From positions 67,570,501 through 67,634,500 of the forward strand of contig CM077599.1 of assembly GCA_039654915.1 (NCBI GenBank): DNA of 64,000 nucleotides, written 5' to 3'. This DNA comes from Aquilaria yunnanensis. Taxonomy: Eukaryota; Streptophyta; Magnoliopsida; Malvales; Thymelaeaceae. Made by a program: the position numbers and the translations under genes. Every line of letters starts with the position of its first letter. Position 1 is the first letter of the stretch. The notes beneath the pieces are model-generated. The model did not search any database. It was not told the origin of the DNA and saw nothing but the letters and a program-made list of their open reading frames with translations. Shown piece by piece: positions 38,281 through 47,706 of the stretch.

Positions 38281-38953
38281 AAACATAAACAGATTGGTGG
38301 CGACTCCCGAAAACGAACCACACGTTGCCACACCAATATTTTAATGTAAGTGGGAGACAATGTAAGTGGGTGATTAAAATATGGTGAGTGGGATTTGTAG
38401 TGGGAGACAAGGCATGGGTAATAGAATAGTCAAATTGGGAAAGTGGGGGACAAAAGTAAGTGGGGTAATATTTAATTGGTGAGTGGAGGATGTAGTGGAG
38501 GGATTAAATAATTATGAGTGGAATGTGTAGTAGGCCAATTTTAAATTGATAACATGGGGTGGCCGGCCATGCATATATTTTTCATGAAAAATGGCCAAAT
38601 TACTCACTTGGTCCTCCATCTTTCTCCAACTTTGCAATTGAGTCCTCCCACCCAACTTTTCTTTGTGCAATTGAGTCCCTCAACTTCCAAACTTGCCATT
38701 TTTTAATCACCCAAACTCTTGGCCTTAGCCAAGCATAATTCTCAGAGTGTCCAACACTCATTAATGCCCATTCCATAAATAATTCAAAGTCTCTACAAAT
38801 AATTTCGCTAAGTTTCCAAATTAGAAACTATTTATGCCACTAATCCACTTAACCCGGTAATTAATCATTCATCACTTTCCGGGTGTAACAGATCTACTCC
38901 CAGAGTTCACTAGACTTTTGAGACATGCCCATATGGTCTATCCAGTTGTCAAT

Positions 38954-38973
38954 TTGGCCCCGTTTGTGGGAAG
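38954..38973 (+). other. Primer-binding site of Tat-B
   Basis: TTGGCCCCGTTTGTGGGAA lies 2-3 bases after the inferred 5' LTR end. It differs by few bases from the TTGGCGCCGTCTGTGGGAA string that follows 5' LTRs of plant Tat elements. It fixes the orientation (+) and the LTR end. Confidence 0.7.
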
Positions 38974-38974
38974 C

Positions 38975-41160
38975 ATGGTGAATACCCAAAGGTCATGTAT
39001 AGAAAACCAAGACCAACCAAACAACGAGCAGGAGAGCTATTACCTCACTAGATCCGTGGAGCCCATATGTGATGGGGCTTACAAAAATATCTACCTCGAG
39101 GAACCTATGGCCTCTCAAAAGGACCTCCGTAAAAAGAAAGGCCCCACACCCTTCGATGACAACTAGTTCCAGGCCTTACAATAAGCCTTGTTTAAGCAAC
39201 TTAAAATGACATTGCCATGGGAGATTCGGAGGACCCTAGAAGAAGCCACAGAAAGCCACTTGGCACTAAAGGAGCCCTGCCAAGCCCTACTTCAAGATCC
39301 ATTCTGAAGGATATATGCCCTTAAGCCCTCAATTTCTTTAGATCAATTTGACAGCCCTAAAGGCCGTACCATTTGTACTATTCTGCAAAGCTTTGATCAA
39401 ATGATCAGTGCATATGAGCCCCTAAGCCTCCAAGGGAAAGTCTTGGCATCTACGTTGATATCAAATATATATGGCTCTAACCTTTTATAGATGAAATAAT
39501 AAATGTGCCTCCCTTCGAAGGGTTCTGTATGCTCAAAATTGATATGTATGATGGCATTACCTACCCAATCAACCATTTCCAAAGATATGTCACCTTTATG
39601 AGGTTGGAATGAGCCTTAGACATAATCATGTGTAGAGCCTTCAGCTCAATGCTGATGGGGGCCACTACCTCTTGGTTTAGGACCCATTATGGGTGTCGTT
39701 TTTCCTTGTTTAAGGATATTTCTTAAGCTTTTCTATTTTACTTTTTGGGAAGTTGCCCGACTCCTAAGGTGGTGGCTCATCTTCTAAAAATCCAATAAGG
39801 CCATGATGAGCTCTTAATAATTTCATCCGAAGATTCAATATTGAGGCTATTTAGGTACAAGGATTATCCCCATAGCTACATTTGGTTGATATTACTCAAG
39901 GACTAGTGAAAGATTCGAGGTTGGCCTAGGATCTCTATGAGACCCCGTAAAAGATATAAAAAAGTTTCTCGATCTAGCTAATCGGTACATGCATGCCAAG
40001 GAACTCAATTGACCACAAGGACTAAAGAAATAGCTATGGAGTAGGGATGACAGATCTAAGAAAAAAAGTAGGGGTGAGGAGTGCATACAAATGAAGCCGG
40101 TTCTCCTGCCTTTGAAAGAAACTAGGTCGAATATTCTCTATGCCCTGGAGAGAAAAAAACCAAGTCCCTAGGTGGTCGTTGCTAATGTAGCCCTTAAGCA
40201 AGTGGGATGCGTAGAAGTACTATAGGTACCACAAGGACAAAGGGCATGATATCGAAGAATGTTGGCAACCAAAAAAGCTTCTTGATAAGGTGATTTAAGT
40301 AGGGAAGTTGAAGGAGTATCTTTTTAGATAACCGTCCTTTTTTTGAAAATAGGAGGAAAGGCCATGCAGAAAAAATGACGACGAGGACCATGATCAAGGA
40401 TGAAGGTAGGAAAAATAGCGAACCCCTCTGAGGGATCATAGGAACCTTGGGCCACCAGCTGGAGTTATCCACATGATAACTAAATGAAAGCCATCGGTAG
40501 CTAGAAAGCAATAGGGGTGAGAAGTTGCTCAATCAAAAGTGGCTGATCCCAGCAAGGTTTTGACAAGTCCCAATGGCTCAAGGGTGTTTATTTCACATAT
40601 GGATCAGTTAGTATTCAGATATTGAATTAATAACTTTGATGTATAAAGAGTCTACTTAGACATTGGGGCCAATTTAAATGTCATGTATGCCAAATTGCTG
40701 AAAAAAATCAAGATTACGCGGAAGTACTGCACGTACCATAAGTTCCAACTCTTGGAACCATTAATCTAGCCTTTATGGGCATGGATAAAAAATGGAGGGT
40801 CGCTTGTGATTCACATACTATAGAATTCTTAGTCTTAGACACCCTATCACTTTACAACGCTATACTCGGAAGGCCAGTCCAGGTACAATTTCACATTCAA
40901 TCTGAGGTTTGGTGACTAATTATGCTTTACGATCCCTGTAGAGGACACCAACATTTTTATTGACCAGGCTTTAGTCCAACGAAACTATGTTGCCAATTTG
41001 CAAAGGCCAAAAAATGACCAACTTAAGCTAGCAGCGGCAAATAAGAAATGCCTTCCCCCGAAAAAGAATGAAACTGGTACAACATTCTCTAAATATGTTG
41101 AGCTGGTAGACGTAGCCCCCAATAATACCTCAAAAATTGACAAAGATCTCTCCCCAATGG
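38975..41160 (+). pseudogene. Tat-B gag and protease relic
   Basis: A gag segment around 39530-39870 reads KIDMYDGITYPINHFQRYVT, FMRLE, IMCRAFSSML then TSWF and SFLF, matching the DGTKDP-DHL--F, MCRAF and W(F) landmarks of Tat gag. At 39960-40030 DLANRYMHAKEL fits the end of the gag capsid. The protease zone (about 40640-40920) keeps FLVLDTLSLYNAILGRPVQ, equivalent to FVVVDCPSAYNAILGRPTL. Stops occur every few dozen codons, so it is dead. Confidence 0.75.
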
Positions 41161-41239
41161 CAAGATAGTCTTTTACTCAATTTCCAAAGGTCAATTTAGA
41201 TGTCTTGGCATGGTCTCCCAACAAAATGCCGGGAATAGA

Positions 41240-41815
41240 TCAAAATATTATCACTCACAGACTACAAGTAAAACCCACCGCCCGACCAGTACAACAAAAA
41301 AAGTGCAATATGACACTTGAGAGATAGTATTTCATCAAAGAGGATATTGACAGGTTATTAAAAGTAGGCATTAATCGAGGAAGTATGATACCCAGAATGG
41401 CCAGCAAATGTTGTTTTGATTAAAAAAGAAAACAACAAAAGGCTCATGTACGTCGATTACACAAATCTCAATAATGTCTGCCTAGAAGACTTGTATCCAC
41501 TCCCCTCCATAGACCAATTGGTCGATGGCACCTCTGAATTCAAAATACTATTCTTTATAGACACATTCAGTGGCTACCACTAAATCTACATGCACTCGAA
41601 AGATAAAGAGAAAACGGCCTTCATAACTGAAGAAGTAATCTACTATTATCAATGAATGCCATTTGGACTAAAAATGCAAAGCAACTTACTAGAGACTCAT
41701 GAATGGTGTCTTTACCAACCAGCTGGGGAAAAACATGAAGGTATACATGGACAACATGATCATCAAGAGTTGAGCAATATAACACCACTTTGATGACCTT
41801 TGTGAAACCTTCAAT
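41240..41815 (+). pseudogene. Tat-B reverse transcriptase relic, 3' truncated
   Basis: Recognisable RT blocks in order: ARPVQQKKCNMTLER, INREV-YPEWPANVVLIKKE, MYVDYTNLNNVCLEDLYPLP, IDQLVDGTSEF, FIDTFSGYH, DKEKTAFITEE, MPFGLK and then, after a shift, VYMDNMIIKS, where the active-site YVDDM has become YMDNM. The domain runs out at about 41808, where sequence switches to LTR homology. The loss of the second catalytic Asp and the stops mean no activity. Confidence 0.82.
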
Positions 41816-42003
41816 CTCCAAGGTATGACATTCTGATTCTTTGCTATTCTACTCTTCCCTACTCGCTAGAAATTTAACTTGATCATTATAGGGTTTCCTC
41901 CAGGAAAACATCTTGATACTTTAACGTTGTCTTTGTGTGCAGGATCCACTCCCGAAGTTCACCGGACTTTTGGGACAGGCACATACAGTCTTTTTAATGA
42001 TCG
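41808..42003 (+). mobile_element. Truncated 3' LTR of Tat-B
   Basis: Aligns with the 3' half of the 5' LTR (31437-31576 plus 38896-38951): AACC-TTCAATC-CCAAGG, TGACATT-TGATTCT, TTAAC-TTGTCTT-TGTG-AGGATC. The first half of the LTR and all pol downstream of RT are missing. The TTCAATC-CCAAGG stretch near the deletion point is present in both LTR and RT context, suggesting a microhomology-mediated deletion. Confidence 0.7.
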
Positions 42004-42828
42004 CCTACAGAAGAGGATTGGAAGAATGTTAGGCCTTTAGTGAGCTTTCTTGAAAACTTTTACAAGCTAACATATAGGATATCAAGTTCTCTTTATGTCA
42101 CTTCCAATAAATTCTTTCATCATATTAATGAGATTGATGGCTTGCTACAACAATGGCAAAGTAATGAGGATATCAAATTTGCTTCGATAACTAAGAGAAT
42201 GAGAGAAAATTATGAAAAATATTGGGAAAATGTTGAGAAGATGAACATGTTGATTTATGTTGCTATTGTTCTTAATCGTCAATACAAATTTGCTTTTCTT
42301 GAATTTGTGTTGGAAGACATATATGTTGGAAAAAAAATGTGGGGGGCTAACATTGAAATAAAAGTCAAGATTTTCATTTGTGAGTTATTTGATGAGTATA
42401 AGAAAATTTTCCAACCTCAATCTGCTAAATCAAGTTTGAGAACTCAAATACCAAAGCAAGTTGATTTAGGAAGCCAAAAGATAAGGAAGTACTCTATGAT
42501 AAAGGAAAGAATGAAGAAGTTTAAAAATGTATCTAGAATTGTAAGGAATAAAACAAAGTTAGATAGGTATCTAAGGGAATGAAGATAGCCAATTTCTTCA
42601 AAATTTGATGTGTTAGAGCAGTGGAAGTTCAATTGTCATCGATTCCCTACCCCTGGAGCTATAACTTATGATATACTAGCTCTTCTTGTCTCTACTGTTG
42701 CCTCAGAGTTTGCATTTAGTACAAGAGAATAAGTCCTTAATCCATTTAGAAGCTCCCTAACTCCTAAGATGGTGCAAGCTTTATTTGTGCACAAGATTGG
42801 CTTAGTAGGAGATAAAGAGTTAATGTAA
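42004..42828 (+). pseudogene. hAT-1 transposase, C-terminal part
   Basis: Resumes exactly after the Tat-B target duplication with PTEEDWKNVRPLVSFLENFY, the conserved hAT motif. It continues open through 42040-42582 with TNKFFHHINEID, SITKRMRENYEKYWENVEKM, LNRQYKF and DIYVGKKMW. After a stop near 42582, the hATC dimerisation domain follows: DVLEQWKFNCHRFPTPGA, ILALLVSTVASEFAFST, then PFRSSLTPKMVQALFVHK, ending at a stop at 42826-42828. Only a few disabling changes are seen in this half, so the transposase died relatively late or decayed slowly here. Confidence 0.9.
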
Positions 42829-43738
42829 AGGAAGACTAAAGAAGCTTGAAAAATTTGGAGAGGGTAATATTTTTACTTGCATTAATATTTAATTTATAGT
42901 TAAGTTTGAATACTCTTATTATCTCTTTAATGTTAAATTTTATGTGTCTTATTTTTTTACAAATATCCAAGAAGACAGTAAAGGATACAACTGAAGAGAA
43001 TATAGTGATTGATATCTAGGAGTTGATTGGAATTTTTATTATAGGTATCAATAGCATTACTAAAGTTTTATTTTTTTTTAATTCAAAACTTTAAATAATT
43101 GATAATGGTTGATGGATTAGTTTAATTGTTAAATTTTATAAGAATGATGAGACTTGAGTTATGATCGATTGGTTATGTAGTTATGAGCAAAATGAAATTG
43201 CTGGTGGAAAAGGTGGAACCGTTTCATGTTTGGTGGTTGTTGCTTGAGATATTATTTATTTAGAACTTGTGAAGTCTTAATTTTTGGATTGCCTATGTAA
43301 CTATTATCAATTATGTTTATGTAGCTATGAACTTGTAGGTCTTAATGTTTGGTTATTATCATTTGTTCAATTATGTTATAAATTTGTAAGTGTTTATGTA
43401 TGGATTTTTAAGTCTTATGTGTTTGGATATTTTGGTGTTTTTTTGGCATAGTAGCTGGAGCTTGTTTAACATTTCCTATATTTGTTTGGTTTAGTCGGAC
43501 TAGTAGGATAATTGGGATTGGAATGTTAAACCCAGGGAGCTTATTTTTTTTCTTTTTTTTTTCAGTTAATTTAGTTTGAGCAGAATTAAACCAAAATATT
43601 TCAATTTAGTTTGAGGTATATTATAAAGTCTAAATTGGGCTATTCAGCTTCTTACCATCTAAAACTGAAAACTGAAAAAATTAACTTATTCAGTTCGGTT
43701 TAAACCTAAAATACCATATAAGCACCCCTATGATGGGA

Positions 43739-44776
43739 AGTTCCTTAAAAGAGGACTCCTTATGAGCACTTCTCATCTAACCATTCTTCTACGAGGAGCA
43801 ACTCATTGGCTAGTGGACATCTTCAATAAAGGCTCATTTCGAGTGAACTTGGTTTTTGTCCCAAGCATTGTTCAAATAGTTGGGTGATTCCCATGACCTG
43901 TTGTGCTGGAAATCATGTAAGAAACCTATCATCTTAATGATGTACCTTTCATCCTTTAAGATTGAGGCATTCTAGGAAGTGGGGGGTTCACGCTAGTTTG
44001 GGCATATTAACCTTTATGAAACAACATCTCTTAACCATGGCAACTTGAGCTAAGTTTCCCATAGACGACACTAAATGATGTTCTTTGGCATTTGTGCTAG
44101 AAATAGTAGTCATGGCTATGGTTGGTGTTACAGATGTCCAGAAGAAGTAGCCTAAAATAGAAAAGAAGAGCGCTAAGAGGTCTCGGGGTTTTTCTAGGAG
44201 TAAAACCTTCAATGTTCAGGTCAAGTAAAGTGTTTTAAGATTTCAGAAAGGTATAACACAAGAGAGTAGAAAAGAGCTTGGTTACCTCTAGTGAACGAGT
44301 ACCTTATATATATAAGGTAAGAGGAGATATGGTCATTGTTTGATATCCAAGAAAAGATGGGTACGTGTCTAACTAGATCTAGAATACCAGAGTCCATACT
44401 CTAGCGCGCCTCCTATCAACCAGTCCTTTGACACCTATAGCCAACCTTTCTACTAGGCCACTCAATGTATGGCCATAACGGTCAAGTTGAGGTCCTTTGG
44501 ATTACCTTGGTGGCTGATGGCTGAAGTCCCATTATTAGGCGAAGTGCTAAGCTAGCCTATCAGAGGTACCAAGTAGGGACCTCAATCATGTGCTAATTGA
44601 GGTCCCACCCAGGGGAATTTAAGGTAGCAAAATTAACAAAGTCCCTATATTATTGAGGTCTTCTGGCTCGAGAATTCCTTGGGCTTTTGTTACTTAGCCA
44701 AGTGTGGCATTTTAAAGTACGTAAGCATTTTGGCTATCACATAGTCTCTCATTGTAGTAACTTGGATAAACACATA
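43739..44776 (-). pseudogene. Tat-A relic, upstream part (gag start and LTR/leader-like)
   Basis: Outside the right end of hAT-1 the sequence continues the minus-strand Tat-A gag relic of 22900-24544. An open frame at 43988-44212 (-) has TTISSTNAKEHHLVSSMGNL, in keeping with the variable N-terminal region of Tat gag. CTTATATATATAAGG at about 44311 is a palindromic TATA-like element, and the region to about 44690 may be the 5' LTR. Exact LTR ends cannot be fixed. Confidence 0.45.
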
Positions 44777-45133
44777 CTCCCTCCATCCCAAAATAGATGA
44801 AATGTTTCTCTGGATACAAAAATTAATGTGTATGTAATTTATGTTATTTTTTTCAATTTTACCCATGGAACTAAAATTAATTTTTTTTTTGGATTTTGTG
44901 TAGTGAAAGTTTAAATAATGATTAAAAAAGAAATTTTTTTTTTTTTGGGTTTTGTGCAATGAGAGATTGAGTGAAGATTAAAAAAGATTCTTTATTGGGT
45001 TTTATGTGGTGAGAGTTTAAATAGGGATAAGATAGTAAATTGATTGTTTAAAATTTTTTAAAAGAGGAAACATTTCAACCTTTTTGAGACATCCCAAAAG
45101 GAATACATTTCATCTAAATTGGAACGGATGGAG
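44777..45133. mobile_element. Stowaway MITE, copy 3
   Basis: CTCCCTCCATCCCAAAATAG on the left and the complementary ATTGGAACGGATGGAG on the right, flanked by TA at 44775-44776 and 45134-45135. Same family and orientation as the copy at 1194, with shared interior such as GTTTAAATAATGATTAAAAA and GAGGAAACATTTCAACC. Confidence 0.88.
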
Positions 45134-45179
45134 TATAATACAAGACTTCTTATGGTACAATACATCATGCCTAGGTCAA

Positions 45180-46454
45180 GATTAACAATACTTTTTATGG
45201 TTTAGGCAACAAGTTCCCCAACCCTCAGCTTGGACTCAAAACAATTGGGCTTTAATCCATCAAATGCTCCACATTGTGTTTTCTCATGCTTATTAGCTCA
45301 CACTTTCTAGTAGCATAGTAAGAACACACCAAGAATAGATTAATAACAATAATTCTAATACTCTTAGACACAATAAAACTTAAATAAATAGAAAATCAAT
45401 AAGAGAAATGGAAACTTTTGCCCATGAATAAAGGTCTTGACACTTAAGCTTCACATCCCCTTAACTAACTTCCCTTTTACTTGAATGCTCAACTTTCTAG
45501 CAATTAGGCAAGAACAAATGAAGCCATACTGATTTCTGCCTCATCCATCTGAACCAAACAGAAGTAATATAGGAAAAGAGTACAAAAACAGGAACAAAAC
45601 TCCCTTACCTCCTTACAATTGAATCTAGCTGCCTCTTTGTTTTACCTCTATTCCTTACTTATTAGCATTCCCTTTTCTAGCTATAAACACAATATAGATC
45701 CCTTCCAATTGAATCAACCCAAAAAAAATATGGGAAATTGGAAAAGTAGCTCATCTTGAACATTAAAGCTTGATTTAGGCTCCAAGTGACTGATACCACT
45801 TAATTTCCACCCAATATCCTTATTGATTCAAGCCCAAAATCTATTAACAAAGCTATATTTGGTTTGTTCATGAAGTTTAGGATAGTGGTTTATTCGTGGT
45901 TGATGCTAGAACAGGAAGAAATCGGCCAGTCTAGTGTTCTTCAGACTTTAAACGTAATCTATGTGCCATGTCCTTAAAATGGCCTGTGCTCAAACTTTGT
46001 CCCCAATCAGCAATATGATAAAAGTTTTGGACTGAGACCAATATTTTGCTACACATATTTTTTTACACTAATAATTACATTCCCAATCTTCTGTTTCTTG
46101 AAACATGCGATTTAGTCCCAAGGTTTATAAGAGTTAATCTTAAACCCTACTGGGCATAAAAATGATTTATCTTTTTCCTAAGGATGAAATTGGAAATCCA
46201 TGAAAATCGTGGTAACTTAAATAATTATGTTTCAATTATTTACTATTTTTTTTCCTAAAAATTGGTTACCATGTTAAATGACCAAATGCCCCTCTTGGCC
46301 CGATTTGCATAAATAACAACTTTTACCCCATTTTAAGCTACTAATACCCTTTAAATTGAGAATTTTTCTTGAAAATAATATTTTAAATATTATAATTACC
46401 AAAACAAACTTAGTGACCTTGGTAATTGAGTTCTGTACCTTAGAGGCTATTATA
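45180..46454 (-). mobile_element. Diverged LTR fragment related to the 47707 family
   Basis: The last few hundred bases (about 46100-46454) align loosely with the end of the LTRs at 26487 and 47707: TTAGTCCCAAGG-TT-TAAGAGTTA, AAATGACCAAATGCCCCTCTT, TTTTAAGCTACTAATACC, and the end GAGGCTATTATA. The left part is not clearly alignable and the start is approximate. Confidence 0.45.
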
Positions 46455-47706
46455 GGCAGACTAGTTACAAAATGGCTCCAAGATGTTCTTGAATGCGCTG
46501 TAAAGGATTTGGAGGGCTATAAAACAGTCACAATACCTTTCTAGGAGGGTTGCCAAACACAAAGATTAAAAAGGCTTTCTTGAAGTAGACAAGCCTGGAT
46601 TGTAAGGCAAGTCGAAGAAGGAGTCCAAAAAGGCTTTGAAGGACTACTTGGTAGGTTTCTGTGCCTCCTGTTATCAAGTAGAGCAGGAGAGACTCAAGGT
46701 GGACCTCTTATTTTTAAATGCCACCAAAGTGCCTCTAATTGACCAAAAATGTTTGTTTTATAATGGAGAAAGTGGGTCCTTATGGCAAATTCTTACTTTA
46801 GTCATCCCTTCGGACTCTTCATGAGAAGACATATATTATTTGTGATATATTACTTTATTTAGAGGTACTTCTTGTTGTTCCTTTATGTTGAGTGTTTATT
46901 TTGAGCGCCTGCAAATTTAAAATGATTTATGGCCAATTCAAGCCTTACATAACATTCAAGCCGTTTTAGGCTATGTTGGGGGACTTGGCTACTATGACCT
47001 TGCTTAACATTAAGGCTACCAAAAATTTTCTAATTCCACTGAAAAGGGAAATCTTGTTTTTGCCTGGATTTGGCTAAATAAATTGTTGCTTAAGCTAAAA
47101 GGCACCATCATTTTTTAGTCAAGTTGCCTACTAAGGCCATAGAGCCTGTTTGAATGAAGGCAGCAACTTTCCAAACGACTATGAAGCCTAACATGCCTAA
47201 AAAAAGCCCAATCTGCTTGATGAATCTACCTGATGTTTTGGAGAAGCTCTAAGCTATTAGGTATGAAGATCTCTTTCTAGCTCAAATAGCCCTTATAATT
47301 TTGTGAATTAAGTCAAACATTTTCAAAAGTAAGAGCCAATTCAAATTGTCTATAACGGTTTCTAGCCAACCTTTTCCTTTCGACTTCTCCAAAAGCTAAT
47401 TTGCTTTTTTTTTTTAAGTAGGCTTTATATTATGTACAATTTAAAAATGTGCTTTTCTAGCAAATGGGCACCTTTATGCTTTAACACCAAACAGTATGCA
47501 TTTTACTTTCTCGCCTAACCAACAGCTGCATTTCTATATCCTATCTGTCTGTACTTTGCCTTCATCTTAAGCCAAAAGGATGGCCATGCCTTCATCTGTG
47601 TCAATGCAAAGGACGCCACCATGGGGCATTATTCCCACTTGTCAAATTGGGCTTGCTTAGCAGAGTCAGTGGCGACACCATTGTTCTATGCCTAAAGAAA
47701 GAACAT
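46455..47706. other. Unclassified sequence between LTRs
   Basis: No recognisable gene. Short open frames at 46356-46544 and 46636-46824 (+) have no known domain and are interrupted soon after. Probably old mobile-element sequence. Confidence 0.35.

Larger units (their letters stand above)
34671..38332 (+). mobile_element. Solo LTR (Ogre/Tat-like), innermost insertion
   Basis: 3662 bp starting TGTTGACACCCAATTTCGTC and ending CGTTGCCACA, with an exact 5-bp target duplication CCAAT (34666-34670 and 38333-38337). A TATA-like TCTATAAATAG at about 35190 precedes a GC-rich leader. GGTGGCGACTCC near the 3' end is a string typical of Ogre-type LTRs. It contains the AT-rich minisatellite and no coding domains. 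Confidence 0.85.
31577..38890 (+). mobile_element. Solo LTR (Tekay-like) inside Tat-B 5' LTR, itself interrupted
   Basis: Begins TGTCACGCCCC and ends GGGTGTAACA, with an exact 5-bp target duplication GATCT (31572-31576 and 38891-38895). Removing the nested Ogre-like LTR leaves about 3.65 kb. Long LTRs with TGTCACGCCCC-type ends are characteristic of Tekay/Del chromoviruses; the assignment is by terminus and length only. The AACTCAGTAAGGATCC-like string near 32540 recurs in the LTR at 51167. No coding region is present. Confidence 0.82.
31245..42003 (+). mobile_element. Tat-type gypsy retrotransposon (Tat-B), degenerate, inside hAT-1
   Basis: Flanked by an exact 5-bp target duplication CCTAC (31240-31244 and 42004-42008) that falls inside the hAT reading IPTEEDWKN. 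The 5' LTR (31245-31576 plus 38896-38951, about 388 bp originally) starts TGGTAGGAG and is split by a solo LTR. A primer-binding-like TTGGCCCCGTTTGTGGGAA follows, then gag, protease and RT relics in sense orientation. The 3' LTR is truncated to about 196 bp, because a deletion joins mid-RT to mid-LTR near 41808. RNase H and integrase are absent. Confidence 0.82.
24545..43730 (+). mobile_element. hAT transposon (hAT-1) expanded by nested insertions
   Basis: The right end reads GCACCCCTA (reverse TAGGGGTGC) and the left end TAGGGATG, consistent with hAT terminal repeats. The flanking 8-mers (24537-24544 and 43731-43738) agree at six of eight bases, as for an old 8-bp target duplication. Transposase fragments lie at 30019-31239 and 42004-42828. 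Both outer flanks read as minus-strand Tat-A relic, so the hAT inserted into Tat-A. Subtracting the inserted elements leaves roughly 4.5 kb, a normal hAT size. The left boundary is less certain than the right. Confidence 0.55.

Noticed and set aside
42040..42582. 180-codon open frame as a host gene
   Set aside because: It is the conserved middle part of the hAT-1 transposase, bounded by the Tat-B target duplication on one side and the hATC domain on the other.
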